This document shows, in pieces, positions 7,787 through 16,100 of a stretch of DNA of 29,429 bases (positions within the stretch are counted from its first letter, which is position 1; each line of letters begins with the position of its first letter). Position numbers and translations under genes: made by a program. Below the pieces are notes generated by a model, which worked only from the letters and a program-made list of their open reading frames with translations, did no database searches and was not told where the DNA came from. Origin of the DNA: Colimorpha_A sp045533115 (GTDB lineage: Bacteria > Bacillota > Clostridia > Oscillospirales > CAG-272); contig JAZSHF010000040.1 in the NCBI GenBank assembly GCA_045533115.1, forward strand, positions 1-29,429. The letters are read 5' to 3'.

Positions 7787-8702
7787 TGTTTTCCGTTCCT
7801 CCTAGGAGCGTCAGCAGCTTATTGAAATAATCGGGAAGCGGACTGTCAAAGGACATTAACTCGCCGCTTCTCGGGTGTATGAACGATATCGTTTTTGCGT
7901 GCAGACACTGCCCTGAAATAAGCGACTTATGCTGACATTCAAACCTCGTTTTCCCTCCTCCGTAAACGGTATCTCCCATTATGGGATGACCGAGCGAGGA
8001 GAGATGAACTCTTATTTGATGCGTGCGTCCCGTCTCAAGCTTAAGCTCGATATAGTCTGCGCCGTCAAGCTGTGCAAGCACACGGTAATTCGTCGCCGCA
8101 TCGCGCCCATCATTGACGATAGCCATTTTCTTGCGGTCAACAGGATGCCGTCCTATCGGCTTGTCGATACGACCGCAGTCTTCCTTCAAATGACCGAGTG
8201 ATATCGCACGGTAGAAGCGATCGAAGGTGTGCGAGGATATTTGCTCGGCAAGAGAAACGTGCGAGAAGTCGTTTTTTGCAACGACGAGAAGTCCCGACGT
8301 GTCCTTGTCGATGCGGTGAACTATTCCGGGACGGATAACACCGTTTATTCCCGAAAGCGAGTCACCGCAATGGTAGAGCAGGGCGTTAACGAGCGTTCCG
8401 CTCTCGTTTCCCGCCGCAGGATGAACGACCATCCCCTTCGGCTTGTTGATAACGAGAAGATCACCGTCCTCGTAAACTATGTCAAGCGGTATATTTTCCG
8501 GCTCTGCCTTGTCGGGCGTCGGCTCGGGAATGACTGTATCAACAGTATCACCCTCGCGCAAACGGTAGTTTTTATTTACCGTTTCACCTTTCACCGTAAC
8601 GGCACCGCTTTCTATCAATTTTGCAGAGGCGGAACGCGTAATACCCTCGCGTTCCGCCACATAAACGTCAAGACGTAAGCCGACGCTTTCATTATTTATC
8701 AT
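7779..8702 (-). CDS. rluD: RluD/YlyB-family 23S rRNA pseudouridine synthase
   Basis: Isomerises uridines to pseudouridine in RNA; RluD modifies helix 69 of 23S rRNA in E. coli. The 307-aa protein has an N-terminal S4 RNA-binding domain (about residues 10-60) and the RluA-family catalytic domain. The motif HRIDKDTSG at 129-137 contains the catalytic Asp132, and LETGRTHQIRVH and GHPIMGD follow. It overlaps the end of lspA by 11 nt and carries GGAG upstream. This lspA-rluD order is the B. subtilis lspA-ylyB order. The exact target uridines are not predictable, so the symbol is by family. Confidence 0.92.
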   Translation of the reverse strand: MINNESVGLRLDVYVAEREGITRSASAKLIESGAVTVKGETVNKNYRLREGDTVDTVIPEPTPDKAEPENIPLDIVYEDGDLLVINKPKGMVVHPAAGNESGTLVNALLYHCGDSLSGINGVIRPGIVHRIDKDTSGLLVVAKNDFSHVSLAEQISSHTFDRFYRAISLGHLKEDCGRIDKPIGRHPVDRKKMAIVNDGRDAATNYRVLAQLDGADYIELKLETGRTHQIRVHLSSLGHPIMGDTVYGGGKTRFECQHKSLISGQCLHAKTISFIHPRSGELMSFDSPLPDYFNKLLTLLGGTENNG

Positions 8703-9204
8703 TCTTTTCTCCGGATACTTTTGTTTTATCCTTTTTGCTATCGTCGAACAATATCCATCTGTCGAAGAATATTACCGAAATACCCGCAAGCACGCAACCG
8801 ACTGTAACGAAGCAGTCGGCAACGTTGAATATCGGGAAATCAATGAACTGAAAATTCAGAAAATCGACGACCTCTCCGCGAAAGATTCTGTCTATCTGAT
8901 TGCCGATGCCGCCGCCCGCAATCATCGCCATAGCTATAGAAAGGAGAGGAGACAGCTTTTTGCGGCAGTATATCAGAAGAAAGACGAGAAGCACGATAGC
9001 GATGCTAGACAGGGGAATGAAAAGCCAGCCCTTACCGCCAAGCATTCCGAAGGCGATCCCGGGATTAGTCGTATATCGGAACTCGATAAGTCCCGGAATA
9101 AAGGGATGCGCTTCTATCGGACGGAGGTCGGTAAACGCCATATACTTCGTTATCTGGTCGAGAACGACCGAGATAACGATAATAGCGAAAGAAACTATAA
9201 GCAT
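8692..9204 (-). CDS. lspA: Lipoprotein signal peptidase (signal peptidase II)
   Basis: Removes signal peptides from diacylglyceryl-modified prolipoproteins at the membrane (EC 3.4.23.36). The 170-aa protein has four hydrophobic segments (about 1-20, 55-78, 87-103 and 133-147). The catalytic aspartate pair is Asp114 (EVVDFLNF) and Asp130 (FNVADCF), and GGGIGNQIDR and TTNPGIAFG are family signatures. The C-terminal ~20 residues are charged. It starts 3 nt after the ileS stop with no clear Shine-Dalgarno, so it is probably translated by coupling to ileS. One substrate may be the amidase lipoprotein at 228-965. Confidence 0.95.
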   Translation of the reverse strand: MLIVSFAIIVISVVLDQITKYMAFTDLRPIEAHPFIPGLIEFRYTTNPGIAFGMLGGKGWLFIPLSSIAIVLLVFLLIYCRKKLSPLLSIAMAMIAGGGIGNQIDRIFRGEVVDFLNFQFIDFPIFNVADCFVTVGCVLAGISVIFFDRWILFDDSKKDKTKVSGEKNDK

Positions 9205-9207
9205 TGC

Positions 9208-11964
9208 TCAGATACCGAGAATGTCGGAGCAACGAACGCAGAGGAATCCGCCCTCGGTGTCCTTGCCGTTTTCAGAGAACTTCCAGCAGCGGACGCACTT
9301 GCAGCCATCGGCAGTGGATACCTTGATCTCGTCCTCGCCCTCGTTTACGGTAACGCCCGAAACGATGAATACAGTTTCAAGCTCGTCTCCGAAGGAGGAG
9401 AGAAGCGCATACTTTTCCTTGTCGGAAACAGTGATCTCAACCTTCGCGTCAAGCGACTTACCGATAGTCTTAGCTGCTCTTGCCTCTTCAAGATACTTCA
9501 TAACGTCGTCACGAAGCTCGAAAAGTGCATTGTAACGATCTTCGATCTCGTCGAAGCAGTAAGCGTCACAATATGTCGGCATATCGTTAAGAAGAACGTT
9601 TCTCTTATCGTCGCTTGATGCGTGAGGCATCATCTGCCAAGCTTCGTCAGCGGTGAAGGTGATGATGGGCGCAAGCAGACGGGTAAGAGCAGAGAGGATG
9701 ATGTACATCGTGCTCTGAGCCGCACGGCGTCCCTTGCCGTCCTTAGCATCGGTGTAAACGCGGTCCTTCGTAATATCAACGTAAAGCTTGGAAAGCTCAA
9801 CGGAGCAGAAGTTGTTTATCTCGTGATATGCTACGTGGAATGCGTAGGTGTTGTAGGCGTCAATAACGTTCTTCACGAGCTTGTTGAGGCGGGAAAGCGC
9901 CCACTTGTCAATGTCGTAAAGCTCACTTACAGCCAGCATATCGTTATCGGGATCGAAATCGCTTACGTTAGCCATAAGGATACGAACGGTGTTTCTGATC
10001 TTGCGGTAGGACTCGGAAAGCTGAGAGAAAATCTCCTTAGAGCAACGGACGTCTGCGTGATAATCTGATGAAGCCGCCCAAAGGCGAACTATATCCGCGC
10101 CGAAGTCCTTGATAAGGTCGGCGGGATCAACGCCGTTACCGAGACTCTTGTGCATTGCACGTCCCTGACCGTCAACGACCCAACCGTGAGTAAGTACCTG
10201 CTTGAAGGGAGCGCCCTTGTCAAGTGCGCCTACGCTGGTAAGGAGCGATGCCTGGAACCAACCGCGGTACTGGTCAGCACCTTCGAGGTATACGTCAGCA
10301 GGCCAAAGCTCGGGAGTATCGTGCATAAGCGACGCGAAGTGTGTCGAGCCGGAGTCGAACCAGCAGTCGAGAGTATCGGTCTCCTTTTCAAATTCCTTGG
10401 CGCCGCAGTGAGGGCAGGTAAATCCGTCGGGAACAAGCTCCATAGCGGTTTTTTCAAACCAGATATTAGAGCCGTGCTCATCAAAGAGAGTGCTTATTTT
10501 AGCGATGGAATCGGAATTGGAAACGGGCTTTCCGCAATCGTTACAGTAGAATACGGGAATAGGCATACCCCAACGGCGCTGACGGGAGATACACCAGTCT
10601 GCGCGCTCGCGGATCATGCTCGTCATTCTGTCCTCGCCCCAAGCGGGGTACCACTGCACGTTCTCAATAGCACTTACCGCCTGATCCTTGAAGGACTCAA
10701 CGGAGCAGAACCACTGAGGTGTCGCACGGAAGATAACGGGCTTTTTGCAGCGGTCGTGGTGAGGATAGGAGTGAATGATCTGCTCCGACGCAAAGAGCGC
10801 ACCGGATTCACGCATATCCTCAAGAATGATAGGATTCGATTCCTCGGTCTTAAGACCTGCATACTTGCCTGCGTAATCGGTATGTCTGCCGTGGTCGTCA
10901 ACGGGAACGACGAGGTCCATACCGTATCTCATACAGGTATTATAGTCGTCTGCACCGAAGCCGGGAGCAGTGTGAACGCAACCTGTACCGCTGTCCATAG
11001 TGACGTACTCGGCGTAAACGAGACGCGAGGTCTTGTCAAGGAAGGGGTGAGAAGCATACATATTTTCGAAGAACGCGCCGGGGAAGGTCGCGAGGATCTC
11101 GTAATTCTCGAAGCCGCCCATCTTCATGGTCTTCTCTGCGAGTGCTTCTGCCATAATGTAGTTCTCACCGTTATCCGCCTTGATAACCGCGTAGCTCTCT
11201 CGGGGGTGCAGACAGATCGCCATATTACCGGGAAGCGTCCAGATTGTGGTCGTCCAAATTACGAAATAGGTGTTGTGAAGGTCGTAGCCGGCGAGCTTGC
11301 CGCAGTCGTCCTTGATCTTGAATTTTACGTAAACGGAGGTACAGGGATCGTCCTTGTACTCTATATCCGCCTCAGCGACGGCAGTAGTACAGAAGGGACA
11401 CCAGGTAACGGGTTTAAGACCCTTGTAGATATATCCCTTATCGAACATATTTCCGAAGATTTTGACTTCCTGTGCCTCGAAATGCTTGTCCATTGTGCGG
11501 TAAGGATTGTCCCAGTCGCCGAGAACGCCGAGACGCTTGAAGCCCGTCATCTGCTTCTGAATGAAGTCCTCTGCAAATTCCTCGCACGCACGTCTGAATT
11601 CGGGAATCGACATTTCCTTATTGAGCTTCTTCTTGGAAAGCTCAATAGCTCTTTCGATCGGAAGACCGTGATTATCCCAACCGGGAACGTAAGGAGTATA
11701 GTATCCCATCATCGCGTGGCTCTTTACGATAAAGTCCTTGAGAACCTTGTTGAGCGCGTGGCCCATGTGAATGTAGCCGTTAGAGAAAGGAGGGCCGTCG
11801 TGAACGATAAAGGGAGTCTTGCCCTTATTTCTCTTTTTTATTTCGCCGTAAAGATCCATAGCGGTCCAGCTGTCGTAGAAGCCGGGCTCACGCTGGGGAA
11901 GGGAAGCACGCATCGGAAATTCCGTCTGCGGAAGATTAAGTGTTTTCGTATAATCCTGTGCCAT
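9208..11964 (-). CDS. ileS: Isoleucyl-tRNA synthetase
   Basis: Charges tRNA-Ile with editing of mischarged valine (EC 6.1.1.5). It is a class I synthetase of 918 aa. The HIGH motif is HMGH at residues 66-69. The second signature reads MHKSLGN in place of the textbook KMSKSLGN; I believe this variant occurs in other Clostridia but cannot check. The large CP1 editing insert lies around residues 190-400. The C-terminus holds a CVRCW...CVRC zinc ribbon typical of bacterial type 1 IleRS. AGAGGT precedes the ATG. Firmicute ileS is often preceded by a T-box; none is seen in the 27-bp gap to divIVA. It sits in the classic divIVA-ileS-lspA order. Confidence 0.97.
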   Translation of the reverse strand: MAQDYTKTLNLPQTEFPMRASLPQREPGFYDSWTAMDLYGEIKKRNKGKTPFIVHDGPPFSNGYIHMGHALNKVLKDFIVKSHAMMGYYTPYVPGWDNHGLPIERAIELSKKKLNKEMSIPEFRRACEEFAEDFIQKQMTGFKRLGVLGDWDNPYRTMDKHFEAQEVKIFGNMFDKGYIYKGLKPVTWCPFCTTAVAEADIEYKDDPCTSVYVKFKIKDDCGKLAGYDLHNTYFVIWTTTIWTLPGNMAICLHPRESYAVIKADNGENYIMAEALAEKTMKMGGFENYEILATFPGAFFENMYASHPFLDKTSRLVYAEYVTMDSGTGCVHTAPGFGADDYNTCMRYGMDLVVPVDDHGRHTDYAGKYAGLKTEESNPIILEDMRESGALFASEQIIHSYPHHDRCKKPVIFRATPQWFCSVESFKDQAVSAIENVQWYPAWGEDRMTSMIRERADWCISRQRRWGMPIPVFYCNDCGKPVSNSDSIAKISTLFDEHGSNIWFEKTAMELVPDGFTCPHCGAKEFEKETDTLDCWFDSGSTHFASLMHDTPELWPADVYLEGADQYRGWFQASLLTSVGALDKGAPFKQVLTHGWVVDGQGRAMHKSLGNGVDPADLIKDFGADIVRLWAASSDYHADVRCSKEIFSQLSESYRKIRNTVRILMANVSDFDPDNDMLAVSELYDIDKWALSRLNKLVKNVIDAYNTYAFHVAYHEINNFCSVELSKLYVDITKDRVYTDAKDGKGRRAAQSTMYIILSALTRLLAPIITFTADEAWQMMPHASSDDKRNVLLNDMPTYCDAYCFDEIEDRYNALFELRDDVMKYLEEARAAKTIGKSLDAKVEITVSDKEKYALLSSFGDELETVFIVSGVTVNEGEDEIKVSTADGCKCVRCWKFSENGKDTEGGFLCVRCSDILGI

Positions 11965-11991
11965 AATTATAACCTCTGTCCTAATGTCAGT

Positions 11992-12882
11992 TTATTTTTT
12001 ACCGTCGTATACTACGTCAAATTCGTCGGTGCTTGAGGAATTGCTTTTATCGTTTTCCTTTGAAACTGAATCAAGCATCGAAAGGAAATCGTCCTCGTCG
12101 GACTTTTCTCCACTGAGCTTACGGATCGAATCCATAATGCTCTCGCCCTTTTCGAGAATTATCGTTCTCTCGGAAAGGAAATCCTGCTCGCTGTCGCGCG
12201 CTTCGGAAAAAGCGTTTTCATCGGGTCTTGCGCGTTCGTCATCGAGCTCGTCGGGGATGGGCGCCTCGGCGCTTCCGGAGCCGTTTGATACGGTATCGCC
12301 TTCCTCGTTTACGGGGGTGAAGGGATCGTCGGAGCCCGAAAGAAGCTCGGAGGATCCGGTAAGATCCTGTCTTATACGCTCCATAACCTCGCCCGAAAGT
12401 TTTTCCGCGATCTTCTCGTCGTTGTTCTCGATCCTTATTCCCGGAACAATCTTTTCGATTCCCGCAATATGATCGCGGTAAGCTTCAAAGAGCGCGGCTT
12501 TGAAGGAAGCGGTCTCTCTCTGCGCGTCACGAAGACGCTCGTTTTCCTTAACGACATTTGCCTTAAGCTCGGCGATCATTCTGTCGCAGCTGTTTTTCGC
12601 CGAACGCATAATGACGTCGGCGCGCTCGTTTGCCTCGTTTATTATCCGGGTACTCGCCTTCTGCGCGTTTACGAGGGTCGACTTTATCGAATCCTCCTCG
12701 GCCTTGAGAGCATCAAGCTGTGCCTCGGTAATGCGAAGCTTCTTTTCGAGCTCGTCGTTAAGACGGTAAAGCTCGGTATATTTTTCTATAAGAAATTCTA
12801 TATGTTCGTCGACTTCAACGGTACTGTAACCGCGGAGCGACTTTGAAAATTCTGTGTTTTTAAGTTCGTGTGGTGCAAGCAT
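11992..12882 (-). CDS. divIVA: DivIVA-family cell-pole/septum protein
   Basis: Coiled-coil protein that binds negatively curved membrane at septa and poles and recruits division or wall-growth proteins. It begins MLAPHELKNTEFSKSLRGY and then EVDEHIEFL, the conserved DivIVA membrane-binding N-terminus. Heptad-like coiled coil extends from about residue 28 to 130, followed by an acidic, Ser/Pro-rich, probably disordered tail. At 296 aa it is longer than B. subtilis DivIVA (164 aa). No good ribosome site stands before the ATG at 12882; a GGAAG at the expected distance serves a 15-codon reading frame that overlaps the start. Position between yggT and ileS matches the Firmicute division cluster. 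Confidence 0.9.
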   Translation of the reverse strand: MLAPHELKNTEFSKSLRGYSTVEVDEHIEFLIEKYTELYRLNDELEKKLRITEAQLDALKAEEDSIKSTLVNAQKASTRIINEANERADVIMRSAKNSCDRMIAELKANVVKENERLRDAQRETASFKAALFEAYRDHIAGIEKIVPGIRIENNDEKIAEKLSGEVMERIRQDLTGSSELLSGSDDPFTPVNEEGDTVSNGSGSAEAPIPDELDDERARPDENAFSEARDSEQDFLSERTIILEKGESIMDSIRKLSGEKSDEDDFLSMLDSVSKENDKSNSSSTDEFDVVYDGKK

Positions 12883-12950
12883 CGGTGTTTACGCCGAAAG
12901 TCGGCATCCTTTCTTCCGCAGCTGAAGCCCCCGCGGAAAGGCGTTTGGTT

Positions 12951-13232
12951 TTATCCCAAAAAGGGAATGAGTATTGCTCTCACGAGCATAAGGATCGCAT
13001 ATCCGACCAAAACGGAAATGTCAAACGGGCCACCGTTTTCGATCTTGAACAACGCAAGGAGCTTTTCGCTCAAAACAAGCAGCGGTTCCGTCAAGAAGGC
13101 GGCAAACCCGATAACGAATCCCTCGCCCTTCGGATCGAAGAGGGAAAGGATCATTCGAAGCATAAGCGCAATAATGAGAATGTCGCAGTAGAAATCAAGA
13201 GCATGCGCTATCATTAAAACGACGTATGGCAA
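12951..13232 (-). CDS. yggT: YggT-family membrane protein (YlmG-like)
   Basis: A 93-aa integral membrane protein with two hydrophobic regions (about residues 3-30 and 70-92) around a loop carrying LSLFDPKGEG and FLTEPLL, close to the YggT pattern of R..LS...P and P.L. Family members sit next to sepF and are linked to division or membrane organisation; the chloroplast relative YlmG affects nucleoid or thylakoid organisation. The 93-aa form uses a TTG codon at 13230-13232 with GAGAGGA about 11 nt upstream; the first ATG (13212-13214) has no ribosome site and would drop six residues. It lies 227 bp downstream of sepF across a structured gap. Confidence 0.82.
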   Translation of the reverse strand: MPYVVLMIAHALDFYCDILIIALMLRMILSLFDPKGEGFVIGFAAFLTEPLLVLSEKLLALFKIENGGPFDISVLVGYAILMLVRAILIPFLG

Positions 13233-13320
13233 GATAAGACCGTCCTCTCACGTTTCCTAAAATACCCATACAAAGCAAAACAAACGGTACGGCGAGGATA
13301 ATTCCAAGCAGTCCGTTTCA

Positions 13321-13446
13321 GCTTGATAATGGCGGGAAAAAGCAGCGCTGAGCGCGCATTAAAAGACCTCGACAGTATTATCAAGCCGTTATTACAGTAT
13401 GGCAAAATAAGCACCAACACCGGATTGCCCGTAAAGGACAACCCGG
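13321..13446 (-). ncRNA. Structured gap between sepF and yggT: candidate attenuator or small RNA
   Basis: Two strong stems lie between the sepF stop and yggT. The first pairs CCGGATTGCCC (13420-13430) with GGACAACCCGG (13436-13446) around a 5-nt loop, with two G-U pairs when transcribed on the minus strand. The second is a perfect 10-bp repeat GCTTGATAAT (13321-13330)/ATTATCAAGC (13377-13386) enclosing 46 nt, which itself contains GCGC-TCA-GCGC followed by TGCTTTTT on the minus strand. No recognisable protein is encoded. Function is unknown; an internal attenuator or a processed RNA is inferred. Confidence 0.4.
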
Positions 13447-13459
13447 CTTAAGCGTTTTA

Positions 13460-13924
13460 TCAGTAAATGTCGTTATCCTCGGTCTTGCGAGCTTCCTGAA
13501 GCTGCTCACCGGAGATGTCAACGTTCTCGGGAACGATGATAAAGGTGTTGACAGCAACTCTCTGAATGTAGCCGCCGATCGAATAAGCAACGCCGGAGAG
13601 GAAGTCTATAAGACGTCTTGCGGACTCCTTGTTGGTCGACTCGAGGTTAAGAACCACGGTGCGGTTGCTGAGAAGATGGTCAGCGATTTTCTGAGCGGTA
13701 GCGCTGTCATACTTGTCGGGCTTAACGACCTTCATTTCAAGTGCGCCGGAATTGATGCCCATTGTACGGCCTGCCTTGGGAGCGGGAGCGGCCTGCGCGG
13801 TCTGCGTATATCCCGTATCGTCGTATTCGGGCTCGTCGAAGCCCTCGTCGCCGTAATCAACGAACTCGTCGTCGTTATAACCCTCACCCTTGAATAATCC
13901 TTTTGCTTTGTCAAAGAAACCCAT
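13460..13924 (-). CDS. sepF: Cell division protein SepF
   Basis: Binds FtsZ and the membrane and bundles FtsZ filaments at the septum. The 154-aa protein has the short N-terminal amphipathic helix MGFFDKAKGLFK that anchors SepF, an acidic linker with a Tyr/Asp-rich and Ala/Pro-rich stretch (about 15-60), and the globular SepF domain (about 62-145) with VVKPDKYDSA, LLSNRTVVLNLE, RRLIDFLSG and NTFIIVPENV. GGAGG lies 8 nt before the ATG. Unlike its upstream neighbours it has its own strong promoter at 14001-14029 and a ~75-nt leader with a 7-bp hairpin. Confidence 0.95.
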   Translation of the reverse strand: MGFFDKAKGLFKGEGYNDDEFVDYGDEGFDEPEYDDTGYTQTAQAAPAPKAGRTMGINSGALEMKVVKPDKYDSATAQKIADHLLSNRTVVLNLESTNKESARRLIDFLSGVAYSIGGYIQRVAVNTFIIVPENVDISGEQLQEARKTEDNDIY

Positions 13925-13968
13925 TTTGTACCTCCAAATATATGTAATGTTATTTGCAAATTATCATC

Positions 13969-13988
13969 GGTGAAATCGACTTTTCACC
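13969..13988 (-). other. Hairpin in the sepF 5' leader
   Basis: GGTGAAA (13969-13975) and TTTCACC (13982-13988) form a perfect 7-bp stem with a 6-nt loop within the transcribed leader of sepF. There is no T-run on the minus strand, so it is not a terminator; an mRNA-stabilising structure or an operator are both possible. Confidence 0.4.
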
Positions 13989-14000
13989 ATACACAAAGGT

Positions 14001-14029
14001 ATTATATCATACTTTTTTTCCTAAAGCAA
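14001..14029 (-). promoter_or_regulatory. Sigma-A promoter of sepF and the division genes
   Basis: Read on the minus strand: TTGCTT (14024-14029), 17-bp spacer, TATAAT (14001-14006), with TGA just before the -10 box, an extended -10. It gives sepF, yggT, divIVA and probably ileS onwards a transcription start independent of the queA promoter. Confidence 0.75.
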
Positions 14030-14105
14030 CCGTTTTTTCAAAAACCTTGACGAATATTTTGCTCTTTTTTTGTGCAAAACGGTGTAAAAATCGCGTAAAA
14101 CCGTT

Positions 14106-14813
14106 TCAAACGTAACTTCTTGCCCCGAATATGGCACTTCCCGGTCGAACGAGTGTCGATCCGTATTTCACTGCAAGTGCATAATTATCGGACATTCCCA
14201 TGCTGAGTATCGGCTTGTCGGAGATAAGCCCCTTTTCAGAAAGGGAATCGAAAAGCGCCTTTGTACGCTTGAAGAAAGGAATATAATCCTCGGTATTTTC
14301 GCAGTGCGGACCGATCACCATTATTCCTCTTATTCTGATTCCTTCAAGGTCGGATACGCTTCTTATGAAGTTCTCGGCGTGATTCTCGCAAATGCCGCCC
14401 TTCGCCTCCTCGTTTCCGATATTGATCTCGCAAAGGCAGTCGGTAACTGTACCGATCTTGAGCGATCTTTTTGATATCTCCTCGGCGAGCTTGACGCTGT
14501 CGAGAGAGTGAATAAGACAAACCTTGCCTACGATATACTTTACCTTATTCGCCTGAAGCGTTCCGATAAAGTGAAGATTAACCTTATCCTTTTCAAGGTC
14601 ATCGTATTTTGAAAGAAGCTCCTGAACACGGTTTTCGCCAATATCTGTAAGTCCGCATTCGGTTATGGCGTAATTTATGACCTCTACCGGAACGGTCTTC
14701 GTTGCCGCCATGAGGACGGCGTTATCGCCGATGTCAGCCCTTATTCTGTCAATGCTCGCCTTGACGCTTTCCTTGACCGAATCGGGAATATTATTCAATG
14801 ATCTTTCCGTCAT
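14106..14813 (-). CDS. yggS: YggS/PLPBP-family pyridoxal phosphate homeostasis protein
   Basis: A 235-aa PLP-binding protein of the alanine racemase N-terminal barrel type; PLPBP proteins keep free vitamin B6 pools and amino-acid balance and have no known enzymatic activity. Lys39 in MAATKTVP should bind PLP; GENRVQELLSKY, HFIGTLQANKVKY, LSMGMSDNYALAVKYGST and VRPGSAIFGAR are family signatures. The start at 14813 (MTERSLNN) follows AAGGA by 5 nt and matches family length; the longer in-frame ATG at 14912 would overlap the upstream gene by 122 nt. It still overlaps the HlyD-like gene by 23 nt. The yggS-sepF order is as in B. subtilis ylmE-ylmF. Confidence 0.94.
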   Translation of the reverse strand: MTERSLNNIPDSVKESVKASIDRIRADIGDNAVLMAATKTVPVEVINYAITECGLTDIGENRVQELLSKYDDLEKDKVNLHFIGTLQANKVKYIVGKVCLIHSLDSVKLAEEISKRSLKIGTVTDCLCEINIGNEEAKGGICENHAENFIRSVSDLEGIRIRGIMVIGPHCENTEDYIPFFKRTKALFDSLSEKGLISDKPILSMGMSDNYALAVKYGSTLVRPGSAIFGARSYV

Positions 14814-16041
14814 ACAGATCCTTGCCTTTCGTGATAATAAAGTCGTTTTTGGCAAGATAGGAGGAATCGCTTCCCGACTTGTCCTCGGAGATGATATATC
14901 CATCGTATTCATAAAGCGGCTCGACTCTCTTAAAGACGACCTTTGATCCGCGGAGAACGTAAACTCCCGCCTGACCGTTTACAACGCGGAGCGCCGATGT
15001 CGGAACACGGCAGCCGGTATAGTATTCTCTGACTATCTGTACCGTCTGATGACGCAGATAATTGAAGTCGGAAGGAAGTGTTCCCGTTTCGAAAACGAGG
15101 ACCGCGGTATCGGAGCCTGCCTCGGAGAGGATGCGGTAAAGCTTCATCGTAATTGCGGTATCATTGTTATAGGGGAATTTGATGCTGTAATTTTTGCCCG
15201 TTTCGTAGTTGTGAAGCTCCGAAACGCTGATCTCGCAGGCAACGTACCAAAGGTAGTCCGTCACGATCTTACCGACGGGATAACCGTTCGCTCCCGCCTT
15301 AATATCCTCGGGCGGCCTTGACGCGAGCTCAAGATACTCTCTATAGGATATCGTCGCGATATTTTCGGAGGAAAGCACGTTCTCGTATCCGTCGAGAGTA
15401 GAATAAAAATATCCGCCGCTCGACGCCTTGACAGTGCTTTCGCTTTCGGGAAGCGAAGCGGAAAGCAGCTTCTTTTCCGCCTTCAGCTCTTCAATCATTT
15501 TGTTGTAACTCGTAACGCTTTTGGTAATTATTCTTCGCCTGTTGAGCTGAACGAGGAAATCGTCGGAAAGAGAGTTTGCTCGCGAAATGTTGCCTTCGTC
15601 GAGAGCATCAAGCATTTTATAGAGATTCTTTCTGATAGTAATATCCGTGCTTGCGGTATCCGTGCGTTTTTCGGCGTCGGACATATTACTGCGTTCGAGC
15701 AAGCGGATCGTAAGATCTATTTCCATTATTCTCTCACGTATCTCCGACGAACCGTTCTGCGGGTAGAGCTCGGCAACCGCCGACTTTATCGCAACCTTTT
15801 CACCGTCGGCAAAAAGATAGCTGATATCGCCGTTTACGGGTGAATAAAGAACCTTTTCCTCCCGCAAAAGCGTGACACCCGTCGTGTAGGTGGATTCAAC
15901 CGTCACGAGCGACGCGGGAGTCGTGCCGATCTCGGCTTTGAATCCGCCGGCGAGATGATAGATTATGTATGCAATAAGTATGAGGCAGAGAACTGCCGAG
16001 AGCATATATTTGACTACGTTTTTTAAGTATTTGACGTCCAC
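14791..16041 (-). CDS. HlyD-like membrane-anchored periplasmic adaptor protein
   Basis: A 416-aa protein with one N-terminal membrane segment (about residues 12-31) and a large extracytoplasmic part. It resembles membrane-fusion/HlyD-D23-type proteins: VLYSPVNGDISYLFADGEKV is biotinyl-lipoyl-like, a helical region follows (about 100-210), then a second lipoyl half near KASSGGYFY, then a beta-barrel-like region with VPTSALRVVNGQAGVYVLR near the end, the typical adaptor C-terminus. No transporter or outer partner is next to it. In Clostridia such a gene often sits directly upstream of yggS-sepF, suggesting a role in division or envelope work; that is inference. Start is GTG at 16041 with AAAGGAG 8 nt upstream. 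Confidence 0.75.
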   Translation of the reverse strand: MDVKYLKNVVKYMLSAVLCLILIAYIIYHLAGGFKAEIGTTPASLVTVESTYTTGVTLLREEKVLYSPVNGDISYLFADGEKVAIKSAVAELYPQNGSSEIRERIMEIDLTIRLLERSNMSDAEKRTDTASTDITIRKNLYKMLDALDEGNISRANSLSDDFLVQLNRRRIITKSVTSYNKMIEELKAEKKLLSASLPESESTVKASSGGYFYSTLDGYENVLSSENIATISYREYLELASRPPEDIKAGANGYPVGKIVTDYLWYVACEISVSELHNYETGKNYSIKFPYNNDTAITMKLYRILSEAGSDTAVLVFETGTLPSDFNYLRHQTVQIVREYYTGCRVPTSALRVVNGQAGVYVLRGSKVVFKRVEPLYEYDGYIISEDKSGSDSSYLAKNDFIITKGKDLYDGKIIE

Positions 16042-16080
16042 GGCGTCTCTCCTTTCGAAATTCTATCCGCTAACCCGTTA

Positions 16081-16089
16081 AGTATAGCA
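16081..16089 (-). promoter_or_regulatory. Possible extended -10 promoter of the HlyD-like gene
   Basis: On the minus strand TGCTATACT (16089-16081) is an extended -10 element 40 bp before the GTG start, between the miaA stop and the HlyD-like gene. No good -35 box accompanies it, which is tolerated by extended -10 promoters but makes the call weak. Confidence 0.3.
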
Positions 16090-16100
16090 CATTTTGCTTA

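Noticed and set aside
10150..12036. 628-codon open frame on the plus strand opposite ileS, and similar long frames opposite the isomerase (987-1916), proS (21383-22381) and the UgpA-like permease (27894-28790)
   Set aside because: They are antisense to clearly conserved genes, have no family resemblance, and arise because the codon bias of the real genes avoids stops in the opposite frame.
13214..13441. 75-codon frame between sepF and yggT starting with TTG
   Set aside because: Composition is unlike a real protein, it has no ribosome site and no family resemblance; the gap is better described by its hairpins.
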